Below, piece after piece: positions 45,550-57,180 of a stretch of 64,000 nt of DNA; position 1 is the stretch's first letter, and each line of letters begins with the position of its first letter. A program made the translations under genes and the position numbers. Below the pieces are notes generated by a model. The model searched no databases, was not told the origin of the DNA, and saw only the letters and a program-made list of their open reading frames with translations. The stretch covers positions 501,001 to 565,000 of the forward strand of contig JAIUJO010000083.1 of the NCBI GenBank assembly GCA_023846275.1. Reading direction: 5' to 3'. The DNA comes from Vanilla planifolia. Lineage: Eukaryota > Streptophyta > Magnoliopsida > Asparagales > Orchidaceae.

Positions 45550-48500
45550 ATTTAATTTGATAAAGCTCATTGAGATGAGTCCATTAATGTTTTTTTCATG
45601 CTGATTGAACCTATCTTTTAGTTACAATGAATTACTACATTAAATAGGAAAAAATAAAAAAAAATATTATTATAATTCTAACAATATATATATTAAAGTA
45701 GAAATAAGATAAGTTGAAGCAATTCAATATAACCTAACTAATGCAATGTAAATTTCACCCAAGTTAAGATTTAGTGTTAGATAATAATATAAAAAAAATC
45801 AACACAAACAATTGAAGAAATTAGATAAATTATATGGGAAATTTGAATTATAAAATACTAAGAAGACCAGTAACATGCATGATCATAAAACAAGCTAAGA
45901 ATCAAAATGTCTTAAATAACATGCCAAAACCATAGAAAATAAAAAATAATATTAATGTAAAAAGAATATTAAATTAGGTAGTGATCATCAAGATGAGTTT
46001 AACAATGTTCATTTTGTTTTAATCAGATTTTTTTGGAATAATTACGAATTACAAAAGTAAATAACCATAAATTAGAAAAAGTATTATTTTAATATTTAGT
46101 AAATAAATAATAAAAAGGTAAAATATGATAATTGAGGTAATTTAATATATCAAAATCAAAGTTAAATAAATGTCACATGGGAAGAGAATTTAAGTAGCAT
46201 AGTTATTTCACCAAAGCTAAGCAAAATACTTGAAGAATTGAAGAAAAAACTATGAGAATGTTGCATTACAGGACATAGATGTGATGAAGTATAACATTCT
46301 TTTATCATCAAATGCAGTATGAAGCAAAATAGCACATAAAACATGGAAAAAGAATAAAATTAAACTATTTAAAATACAAAATTTAATTATAAAAAAGATT
46401 CAACATAAATAATTATAAATTATTATTTTAATATTTAACAAATTAATATTAAAGCTAAAATAACATACATTATAGCAATATAATGTAACCAGATCAAAAG
46501 ATGTTGAAGTGACTTGAGAGTAGAATTTAAGTTTCATAGATTTATAACCAAACAAAAGCAAAACATTTGAAGAAATGAGATAAATTATACAATAAACCAT
46601 CATTCAAAGATACTAAGGAGCTCGAGTGTAACATTATCGATATTTAAATCAAGTAAAAAGCAAATTGTCCAACAAAGCATGCCAAAACACTAAAAAATAT
46701 TTAAGAGTACGAAATTGATTATTTAATTACATGTGCTTGTGGAGTTGAATCCAATTATTATTATTTCATCTCAAATGGAACTCATTTGGAATTACTAAAA
46801 ATTATTGAAGTAATTAAATATGAATAAAAATAAATTATTTTTTAAATAATAAGTAGATTTATATAAAATTTAAAATAAGATAAATTAATGTAATGTGATT
46901 TAAGAAAATAAAAAATAATGTAAATGTTACATGAGAAGAGATTTAGAGTAACATAGAATAGATCAAAGCAAAAAATAAAAATAAATGAGATATGTTCTGT
47001 GGGAAACTTGCATTAAAAAATACTAAGAAAATCAAGTGTAACAACCTCGATCCCCATTGATTTTAGTTTATCTTTTTGAAATTTAATAAATATTAATTTA
47101 ATTTAACTTTCATAATTGTTAGTAATTACAAATGATGCTATATTATGACAAATTGACATCATTGGACACATCATGACAAGTTTTATCAAATTTAGTACAA
47201 ACGTTTTATATTTCTAAATATTTTATTTTATAAGGTTTTGGCATGATGTATGATACTTTTCTACTTATACATTAGTTGAAAGAACAGGTATTATCACTCA
47301 ATCTCCTTAATATCTTTTTATGTTGTTTTCTCATCTACTTTATCTCATTTATTCAAATTTTCATGTTTGCTTTGTTATATTATTAATAAACTCTAATTTT
47401 CCTCTATTATGTCTATTGCATCGCTTTATTCTTTTTATATTATGTTATCTCAATTTATCTCTTTTCAACATCAATATATGTTTTCTAAACATTAAAATAA
47501 TTATTTATTATTATTTAATATTATTTATTTAGTAATTTGAAGCAATTATCTAGTAAAACATTAATAAACCCTAAAAATTAAAATATATAAAAAGTTAAAA
47601 TATTAAATATTTAATTTGCTTGAACATGTGATTAGTCCAATGACTTTCCTTTCATTTCGATCATACTTCATCTGGAATTACAAAAACTAAGCATAAAAAA
47701 TAATAAAAATTTTATTTTAGTAAAAATTAGATATTTAATAAAACTTAAATTAGATAATTTGAAGAAAGGTAATATAGCCAAATTGAAGCAATTTAAAGAT
47801 CACATAAGAGAAATTTAGAGTTACATAAAAATATAGGCAAATCAAAGCAAAAAATTTGAAAAAATGAGATAAATTGTATAAAAAAATAGCATTAAAAAAT
47901 AATGTGGAGATCAAGTGTAAATCCTTGATGATTAAATTAGGTGTGAATCAAAACATGTCATAATGCATGCCAAAATAATAGAAAATTAAAAAGTTCAAAA
48001 ATAAATAATTAATATTGAGTTGGATAAAATTCATTAAGATGAGTTGAACAATATTTGCTTCATGTTTATTGGGCCTCATTTTGTTGTACTTTAAATTACT
48101 AGCATAAATAATAATAAAAAGCTATTTTAATATTAGGAAAACAAATATTTAGCTGAAGTCTAATAAATTGATGCAAAGTGATATAACCAAATCAATGTGA
48201 TATAATAGTCACATGATAATAGATTTCAAGTTACATATTAATATAATAAAATAAAAGAAAAAAATTTGAAAACATTATGAAAATTGTAAATGAAAGTTGT
48301 ATTCTAAGATATTAAGATGATTGAGTGGAACATCTTAATCACAAAATTAAGTATAAATTAAAACATCGAGTAAAGCATGCCAAAAGCCTTAAAAAGAAAA
48401 TATAAAAATATAAAAAATTATTATTTAATTATTTGAAGCTCATCGAGCTGTGTGTAATGATTTTTATTTTGTCCCAACCAAACCTCATTTGGACATACTA

Positions 48501-49254
48501 CTAATTTAAAAGAAAATTCACATAAATAATAAAAATTATAATTTTAATATTAACTAAAAATATATCAAAATAAAAATAAGACAAATTTAAGTAATGTAAT
48601 ATAACCAAATCAAAGTGATGTAATTGTCACCCAAGAGGAGAATTCAAGTTTCATAGAAATATAATCAAATCAAAGTGTAAGATTTGAGAAAATGACATAA
48701 ATTGTACATGAATTCTACATTCCATGATACTAAAGAGATTGAGTGTAAAATCTTAGATCATCAATACAAAAATAAATAAATAAGCCTTTAAAGAAAGCAG
48801 AAAGTCAAAAAACTAAAATATTTAAAAATATAAAAAATCATTATTTAATTGTTTAAACTTCATCGAGATGAGTTCAAAGATGTTTCTTTCATATCAAATC
48901 CACTTACCTTAGGAGTTATTATGAATTTCCAATAAAATGAGCATAAATAGTAAAAAATTATTATATTATAATAAGTAAATATATAAGAAACCTAAGATAA
49001 AATAGATTGAAGTAATGTATTGCAGCAAAATTGAAATATTCTAATGGTAAAAATGGTAAAGAATAAGAGTGTTGTAGTAACATAACTAAGTCAAAGTATA
49101 ACATTTTAAAAAATAAGATAAATTATATAAAAAAATTTAATTTTAAGCTATTAAGAAGATCGAGTGTAAATCCTTGATTATAAAATTAGGTACGAATCGA
49201 AATGACTAAAAAATTGAGCCAAAAATCTTGAAAAATAATAAAAAATAAATAATT
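45550..49254 (+). repeat. Satellite higher-order repeat, copy 3 (about 8 monomers plus inverted insert)
   Basis: Boxes lie at about 45,550, 45,965, 46,385, 46,722, 47,612, 48,016, 48,430, 48,845 and then 49,255. The 46,385 unit is shortened. Without the inverted insert (47,054-47,536) this copy is about 3.22 kb, close to eight monomers. The 48,016 monomer starts like position 6 but carries position-8-like text; 48,430 matches position 9, 48,845 matches position 10, and 49,255 matches position 1. Two monomers were therefore probably lost by unequal exchange between positions 6 and 8. Confidence 0.72.
47054..47536 (-). repeat. 483-bp inverted satellite segment inserted in HOR copy 3
   Basis: Forward text ends at CAACCTCGATCC near 47,053. 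From there to about 47,536 the sequence is the reverse complement of the same satellite, for example AAGGTTTTGGCATGATGTAT, ACTCAATCTCCTTAATATC and CTCAATTTATCTC. Forward text resumes at GAAGCAATTATCTAGTAAAA, only about 14 monomer bases further on. It is about 1.17 monomers long, with an internal deletion at its left end. HOR offsets across it rise by about 470-485 bases, so it is an insertion and not an inversion in place. Confidence 0.85.
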
Positions 49255-51636
49255 AAAAATTTCATTTGATTAAGCTCATTAAGATGAGTCTAATGACATT
49301 TGTTTCATGTCGAAATCAGATACATTGAAGAAATTATTATTATAACACTAAGAAAATATATGTTAGAGCTGAAATGAGATAAATTGAAAAAAGTTAATAT
49401 AATCAAAGTAATGTGATGTAATGTCACACGAGATGAGATTAGAGCTAGATTGTGACTTAACAAATTTAAAGCAAATAATTTCAAGAAATTTGTTAAATTA
49501 TATGGTTATGTATTACATGATAATAAGAACATTAAGTGTGACCTTCCTTAATGTGAAAGAAGGTAAGAATTAAAATGTCTTGCAAAGCAATTTAAAACCT
49601 AAGTAAATAAAAAATTTATAAATATAAAAATAAATATTTAATTGGATAAAGCTAGTATTGAAGAGTCCAATTATATTTATTTCATCCCCAATGGACCTTG
49701 TTTGGAATTACTTTTAAATATAAAAGTATTTAAAAAATAAATAATAATATATTATTATTTTAATATTAAGTTAATATATTATAAGTAAAATATGAAAAAT
49801 TTAATCAACGCAATACAACAAAATAAAAACATTATAAGTGTCATACAAAACTAGAGTTAATATTTCTTAGAAATATAACAAAATTAAAATGAAAAATTTG
49901 AAGAAATGAGATAAATTCATCAATCGTAAAATTAAGTACAAGTAAAAATGTCTCATGAAGCATGATTACACACTCAAAAATAAATTAATTATAAATATAA
50001 AATTGAAAATTTAATTTGATAGATGGCATCATAATGACTCCAACAACTCTTATTTGTTCTCAATTAGACTCCTTTGGAATTTCTGTGAATTACAAGAAAA
50101 ATGGTATAAAATGAAACCATGTAATATAGCAAATTCAAAGACATGCAAATGTCATAAGAGAGGAGATTTACTATTATATTATAATATAATCAAATTAGAG
50201 TGAACAAAGTGAATAAATGTGATAAATTATAATGGAAAGTTGCATTCCAAAAAACCAAGGATATCAAGGTAAACATCATCGATCATTAAATCAAGTATAA
50301 ATAATAATATCATGTAAAACTTGAAAAAATCATAGAAAATAAAATATTTAGAAATATAAAAAAATATTTAGTTCTATGGGGCTCATATATGCTAGTTAAA
50401 TATGTTTATTTCATCTCCATTAGACCTTTTCTAAAAATGCTATGAATTACCTATGTAAATAAACATAAATAATAATAAATTATTATTTCAATATATCAAA
50501 GCTAAAATAAGATTAACTAAAGGAATATATTATAACCAAATTAAAGTGATGTATAGTTTATACCATAGGAGAATTAGAGTTTCATTTTAATATAATTAAA
50601 TTGATGTGAAAGATTTACAAAAATGAGAAAACTTGTGTAAGACAGTTACATTCGAAGATATTAAGAAGATTGAGTGTAATATTATAAATTGATAAATTAG
50701 GCATGAATCTAAAAATCTGATAAAGAATTCCTAAAACACAAAAAATAAAAATATTTAAAAATATAAAAGTGAAACTTTTTTGATAAAGCTTACCAAGTCA
50801 CTCTAGTTTTGCTTATTTCATGTCAATCATACCTAGTTCAAATTTATTTTAAATTATGAAAGTAAATAAACTTAAATAATAATAAAGTCCTATTTTAATA
50901 CTAAATAAATATATATTTTGGCTAAAATCTGATAAACTAAAGAAATGCACTGTAACCAAATTAGTGCAACATAAGAAAAAATGATAGTAGATTTAGTGTT
51001 ACATAGTAACATAGCCAAATGAATGAAAAAAATTTAAAGAAATGAGATAAATTATAAAAAAAATATGTATTATAGCATATTAAGAAGCTTGATAATAATG
51101 ACCTTGATTGATAAATAAGATATGAATAAAAAGATCTCATTAAGTGTGCCAAAATAATAGAAAATAAAATATTTAAAACTATAAAAAATAATTTAATTTG
51201 TTTTGCCTTATATGGATCTCTTTTCTAAATACTGTGAATTACTAAAGTAAAGAAACATATACCATAAGAAATTATAATTTTAATATTAACTAGATATATA
51301 TTAATATTAAAATATGATAAACTAAAGAAATGTAATATAACAAAATCAAAATAATGTAATGGTCACACGAGAGAAGAATTAATGTTTCATAGTAATATAA
51401 CAACTTTAAAGTGATATATTTGAAGAAATCAAATAAATTATGCTATAAAGTTGCATTCAAACTTACAATGGAAAATGAGTATAACATAGCATCCCACAAA
51501 ATTAATATCTCATAAGATGTGAAAAAGCCCTATGAAAAAATACTTAAAAAATATAAAAATGAACATTTCATTGATTTGACCTCATTGAGATGAGTATCAT
51601 AAACTTTACTTTGAATCGATGATAACGTGTTTGGAT
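49255..51636 (+). repeat. Satellite higher-order repeat, partial copy 4
   Basis: The monomer at 49,255 resembles position 1 and those at 49,640 and 50,010 resemble positions 2 and 3. Further boxes lie at about 50,370, 50,775, 51,190 and 51,565. Several have internal deletions (49,315, 50,095 and 51,205). Beyond the third unit I could not assign HOR positions with confidence. The copy is cut off by the strand switch at about 51,637. Confidence 0.6.
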
Positions 51637-54600
51637 GGACAAAAAAATGATGTTGGGCTTGTCTTGATGTGCTTTATCAAATTAAATATTAATTTTAATA
51701 TTTTAGAATAATTTATTTTCTAAGATTTTAGCTCACTTTATAATATGTTTAGATTTATTCATTAATTAATGATTGATGATGTTATGCTCTATATCTATAG
51801 TATGTTGGAATACAACTTTTTTAACTTCATAGTATCTTAGAATGTAACTTTTCTATACAATTTATCTCATTTTTTGAATTGTTTTACTTTTATTTGGTTA
51901 TATTAGTATGCAAGTCTAAATCTTTTGTAATGTGTCCTTTACATATATTGATTTAGTTATTTTACAATACTTCAATTTATCTCTTTTTAGTTTTAATATA
52001 TATTTACTTGATATTTAAAAAATAATTTGTTATTATTTATGCTTATTTAGTTAAATAATTTACAGTAAATCCAAACCAGGTCTAATCGAGACAAAATTAT
52101 TTTTATTAAATTAGTCATGATGAACTCTTTCCAATTGAAAATTACTTTTAAAATTGTAAATATTTTTTTAATGGTTATGGCATGCTTTATGAGTTTTTTT
52201 TTACTCATATGTCATTTATGATAAAGGATGTTACAGCCTATCTCCTTATTATCTAGGAATGCAACTTTCTTGTACAATTTATATCATTTTCTTAGATATT
52301 TTAATTTAATTTGGCTATATTATTTTTCAACTCAAAATCTTTTGTTGTATTTTACATCTCTTTGATTTAGTCATATCACAAAGCTTTAATTTATCTATTT
52401 TCAACTTCAATATATGTTAATATTTTATTTAAATTATAATAATAATTATTTATGTTTATTTAATTTGATAATTTTCATAATTATGAAAGATGTCTAACCA
52501 AGATGAAACAAATATCCTTGTACTCTTTGAATAGAATTTGTCCATAAAAAGTATCTCATTTCTTCAAATGTTTCATATTGATTTGGATAAATTATTATTG
52601 AACTCTAAATTCTCCTCTCATCTCACTTTACATTATTCTAATTTGGCTATATTAAAGCACTTCAATATATCATTTTTTAGATTTATTATACATTTAATGA
52701 ATTTTTAAACAATAATTAAGTATTATTTATACTTAAATTTGTATCTTGTAGTAATTCTAAGTGATGTCTAATCAAGATTAAACACACTTTGTTGGGCTTG
52801 TCTTAATGAGCTCCACTCATTAAGCTATCATTTAAATATTAAATATTTTATTTTTTAGACTTTTGCCACCATTTACAAATGATTTTGATTTGTACTTTAA
52901 TTGTTTAATAAGGATATTACATTCAAATTTTTCATGACAATTTATCAATTTTTCACTTTACTTTGGTTTTGTTACTATAAAACTCTAATTCTCTTCTCTT
53001 TTTACCATTAAATCTATTTAATTTTGTTAGATTATAGGTTCTTAATTTATGTCATTTCAACTTTATTACATATTTTCTAAATATTAAAATAGTTATCCAT
53101 TAATATTTATGCATATTTACTATTTTAATTCATTGTAATTCCAAATTAGGCCTCATCAATAAAAAAGAAATGTCATTTAACTCATCTTGATGAGTTCTAT
53201 CTAATAAAATATTTATTTTTATATTATTATGAAACACTAATTCTACTCTCTTTTGGCTTTTGCATCACTTTGATTATGTTACGTTATATTTTTTAAATTT
53301 ATCTCATTTCAACTTTAATGTATATTTGCTAAATTAAAAAATAATAATTTATTATTATTTATAATTATTTACTATTTTAATTCATTGTAATTCCAATCTA
53401 GGTCTGACTAACACAAACTAATTGCATTTGACTCATCTTGATGAAACCTATCGAATTGAATATTTGCTTTTGTATTTTAAAATATTTTATTTTCTTAGGT
53501 TTTGTCATGCTTAGCTAGACATTTTGATTTGTATTTGATTTGATGATCAAATATATTACACTTGATCCCTTTAGTATCTTAGAATGTAATTTTTTTAGTA
53601 TAATTTATCTCATTTCAAGTTTTTTTCATTTCTTTTGTTATAATACTATGTGACTTTAAATCTCTCTTTTTGTGACCTTAATATTGCTTGGATTTGGTTA
53701 TATTAAATTAATAATTATTTTTCTCATTGATTCTATTACATCACAAAAATTTATCTTATCTTAGCCTAATATGAACTGTCTTAATAATAAAAAAAATATT
53801 TATTTTGGTTATTCATAGTACTTCCAAACAAGGTTTTATTAAGATTAAACAGTTCTTCCTAATCTTCTTCTTCATCTTCCATTTCTTCTTTCTCTTCTTC
53901 TTCTTCTTCTTCTTCTTCTCCTTCTTCATCATCTTCTCCTTCTTCTTCTTCTTAAACTTCTTCTTCTTCTTCTTCTCCTTCTTGTTCTTCTTCTTGTCAA
54001 CAAGCTCTATCAAATTAAATGTTTAATTTTATTATTTTAAATATTTCATCTTCTAGGAAATTCCTTTACTGTGTGACATTTTGATTTGTAATATATATAT
54101 ATATTCACTTATAAAAGAAATGATAAATTGGTAATATTTTTTACTATTTTAGTAATTCTAAATATATCCAAACAATGTCCAATCGAGATAAAGTAATTGT
54201 CGTTAACCACATTTTGATGGGCTATATCCACTAAAATATTAATTTTTATATTTATAAATATTTCATTTTCTACTATTTTGATACACGTTCTATGGTCTTT
54301 TGATTTGTGCCTACTTTAGTGATCCATGATGTTAAACTAGATCTCCTTAATGTCTTGTAATGTAATTATTCCATAAATTTTATCTTATTTGCTCAATGTT
54401 TTTGGTTTAATTTGGTTAAATTACTATGAAAAATTAATTCTCCTCTTGTTTGACTTTTGCATCAATTTTATTTAGTTGTTTGAAATTGCTTCAATTTATC
54501 TAATTTTAGCTTTTATATTTACTAATAATTAAAATAGTAATTTAATATTATTTATACTTATTTAAAATATTATTTCACCATAGTTCCAAATAAGATCCTA

Positions 54601-57120
54601 TCAAGGCAAAAAACTTTCAATGAGCTAATCTCAAAACGCTTTATCCAATTAAATATTCATTTTTTAAAATTTAAATTTTTTTTATTTTCTATGGATTTTA
54701 CATAATTTATGAGATGTTTTTATCTTACCTGATTGATGATTGAGGATGTTATTCTCAATCTCATTAGTATTTTGGAATGACTTATTTTTATAAATTATTT
54801 CTTATTTCTTTAGTTTTGTTTTTGTTGTATTATAAAGAAACTCAAATTCTCCTCTCATGTAGCCTTTACATCACTTTTATTTGGTCATATTCCATTATTT
54901 CAAATTATCTAATTTTACCATTAATATAAATTTATTTAATATGAATTATTATTATTATTTATACTTCCTTCAATTATTAACTTATAATATTTCCAAACAA
55001 GGTCTAACCAAGATTAATTAACCATTATTAAACCCTGTTTGATTAGGTCGATCCATTTAAACTATCTTTTTCATACTTTTAAATATTCAATTTCCTATGG
55101 TTTTGGCAACAATTATGTGATATTTTTTTCAAAAATAATTTGATGATTAGGGAAGCTACACTTCATCACTTAAGTATCTTGGAATACGACATTGCCTTAC
55201 AATTTATCTAATTTCTTTAAAGTTTTTATTTTTATTTGGTTATTATTATAAAAGACAAAATCTCCTGTTTGGTGTCCTTTACATCACTTTGATTTGGTTG
55301 TATTATATTATTTCAATTTACCTCCTTTTAAGTTTAATATAAATCTACTTAATGTTAATGTAATAATTTATTATTATTTATGTTTTTTGATAATTTGTAG
55401 TAATTCTAGAAAATGACTTTCTAAGATTAATCAAACGTTGTTTGACTCATCTCGACAAGCTCTTAAAAATTAAATATTTATTTTTATATTTTATGTATTT
55501 AATTTCCCAAACTTTTACCATGTTTCATGAGTAATTTCATTTTGTATTTAATTTTATGTTCGAGGATGTTGGACACAAACTCCTTAGTTTCTTTAAATGT
55601 AATATTCTCATAGAATTCATGACATTAAGGAAACAGGTTTTGTTTATTTTTGAATCTAACTTAATAATTATGTTATAAGAAATCTCCAAATTGTCTTGGT
55701 AAACAAAGTTTTTATACAATTTATCTTATTTTTCAAATGTTTTACTTTGATTTTGATATATTAATACGTAATCTAAATTTTCTCCCATTAATGTTTTTTT
55801 CAATTTGATTTTTTTATATTATATTACTTCATTTTATCTCATTTCAACTTTAATATATATTTACTTCATATTTATATAATATTTTACTATTATTTATTTT
55901 ATTTAATTTGATAATTCAAGTATATCTAAATGAGTTCTAATTGAAAGATATAAACATTATCAAAGTCATCTCAATAAGCTCCATCCAACAAATATTCATT
56001 TTTATATTTATTAATATTTATTTTTGATTTTTTTGTTATAATTTATGAGACATTTGGATTCTACATATTTTGATGATCATTAATGTTACACTTAGTCTCC
56101 TTAAGAACTTGTAATGCAACTTTCCAATATAATCATTCTTATTGATTCAAATTTATCACTTTAATTATGACCACTATATCACTTCCATTTAGTTATAATA
56201 TATTGTTTTAATTTATCTTATTTTAGCTTTAATTTATATTTACTAAAAAATAAAATAATTATTTATGCTTGTTTCTTTAGTAATTCATAGTAATTCAAAA
56301 TAAGGTTTGATCAAAGCAAAACAAATTTCATTAGACTCATCTCAATGTGCTCTCCCTAAATAAGTATTTATTTATTTTCAAAAATTTAATTTCCTAATGT
56401 TTTTGTATTATTTGTGGGTAACATCGATTAGTATGTTTTTTGTTGATGAAAGATATTACGCTGGATTTGTTTTGAAACTTAGAATTTTACTTTCCATTAC
56501 AATTATCTAATGTCTTCAAAATTTTCACATTGATGTAGTTAAATTATTATTTAACTATAAATGCCATCTCATGTCATAATTACATGGCTTTGGGTTGGTT
56601 ATATTGCTTTGTTCTAGTTAATATATTTTTAGCTTTAATATACATATATAATTAATATAAAAATAAAAAATTTATTATTATTTATGCTTATTTATTTTTC
56701 TAATTCACATTAATTTTAGAAGAAGTCCAATCGAGATAAAACAAATATAGTTGTATGTGCTTGAATGGGCTCTTTAATTTTAAATATTCATTTTAATATT
56801 TCTTACAATATTATTTTCAAGAATTTTCACACAGTTTTTAGAACATTTTAATTCTTACACTATTCTATGATTGTTATACTCATCTCCTTAGGATCATGGA
56901 GTGCAACATTCCAACATAATTTTTTATCTTTTCTACAAATTGTTTGCTTTTATTTCATTACCTTAATATTTGACCTTAAATCATTTTTTATAAAACCTCT
57001 ACATTACTTTGATTTGGTTAGCTTACATTGGTTCAATTTATCTTATTTCATCTTTAGTATATATTTATTTATGTTAAGATTATAAATTTTTATTATTTAT
57101 GTTTATTTACTTTGGTAATT
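51637..57120 (-). repeat. Inverted block of the AT-rich satellite (about 5.5 kb)
   Basis: Throughout this block the monomer words appear as reverse complements: CTCATCTTGATGAG followed by AAATTAAATATT, TTTTGGCATG, AATCTCCTTAGTATCTT, TTTATCTCATTTCTTCAAA, CTTTGATTTGGTTATATT, CTCTCATGTGACC and TTATTATTTATGCTTATTTA. It corresponds to about 13 monomers, several with internal deletions (for example near 52,555 and 53,200). A TTC-rich microsatellite lies inside one monomer. Open frames here are Phe/Ile/Leu-rich and spurious. I did not resolve the HOR phase in this block. Confidence 0.92.
53852..53998. repeat. TTC-rich (GAA on the other strand) microsatellite, about 147 bp
   Basis: Mostly TTC triplets with scattered ATC, TCC and TTG variants and one TAAAC interruption near 53,953. 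It lies inside an inverted monomer, between AGATTAAACAGTTC and AACAAGCTCTATCAAATT, where other monomers have the CATTTGACTCATCTTG segment. It is a homopyrimidine-rich tract. The Phe-rich and Lys-rich open frames over it are repeat translations, not proteins. Confidence 0.93.
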
Positions 57121-57180
57121 GTTCATCATTTGGAATTACTAAAAGTAACTAAAGTAAATAAGAATAAGTGATAATAATTT
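57088..57180. repeat. Fold-back junction where the inverted block ends
   Basis: The left arm ends with TTATTTACTTTGGTAATT (to 57,120). The right arm continues with AAAGTAAATAAGAATAAG from about 57,151. The two are the same monomer region in opposite orientation, with about 30 bases of ordinary forward monomer (TTTGGAATTACTAAAAG) between them. The DNA can therefore fold into a long imperfect hairpin. Confidence 0.82.

Larger units (their letters stand above)
34832..51636 (+). repeat. AT-rich satellite of about 410-bp monomers, forward orientation
   Basis: Head-to-tail monomers recur about every 400-420 bases. In order each carries: an ATATTTAATTGGATA box, a CTCAT/ATGAG dyad, TTTGTTTCATCTC, GGAATTACTATGAATTAC, a TAAATAATAATAAATTATTA core, ATATATATTAAAG, GATAAATTGAAG, ATATAACCAAATCAAAG (twice), GTCACATGAGAGGAG, TTGCATTCCAAGATA, GAGTGTAACATCC, AAATTAGGTATGAATC and CATGCCAAAACC. 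Monomers differ widely in substitutions and small indels. Short open frames here are random and AT-driven; I see no gene. The inverted piece at 47,054-47,536 interrupts this block. Confidence 0.95.

Noticed and set aside
47054-47536. Transposable element insertion
   Set aside because: The inserted sequence is the same satellite in reverse. No terminal repeats, target-site duplication or coding sequence was seen.
53805-54026. Phe-rich (+) and Lys-rich (-) open frames
   Set aside because: They are translations of the TTC/GAA microsatellite.
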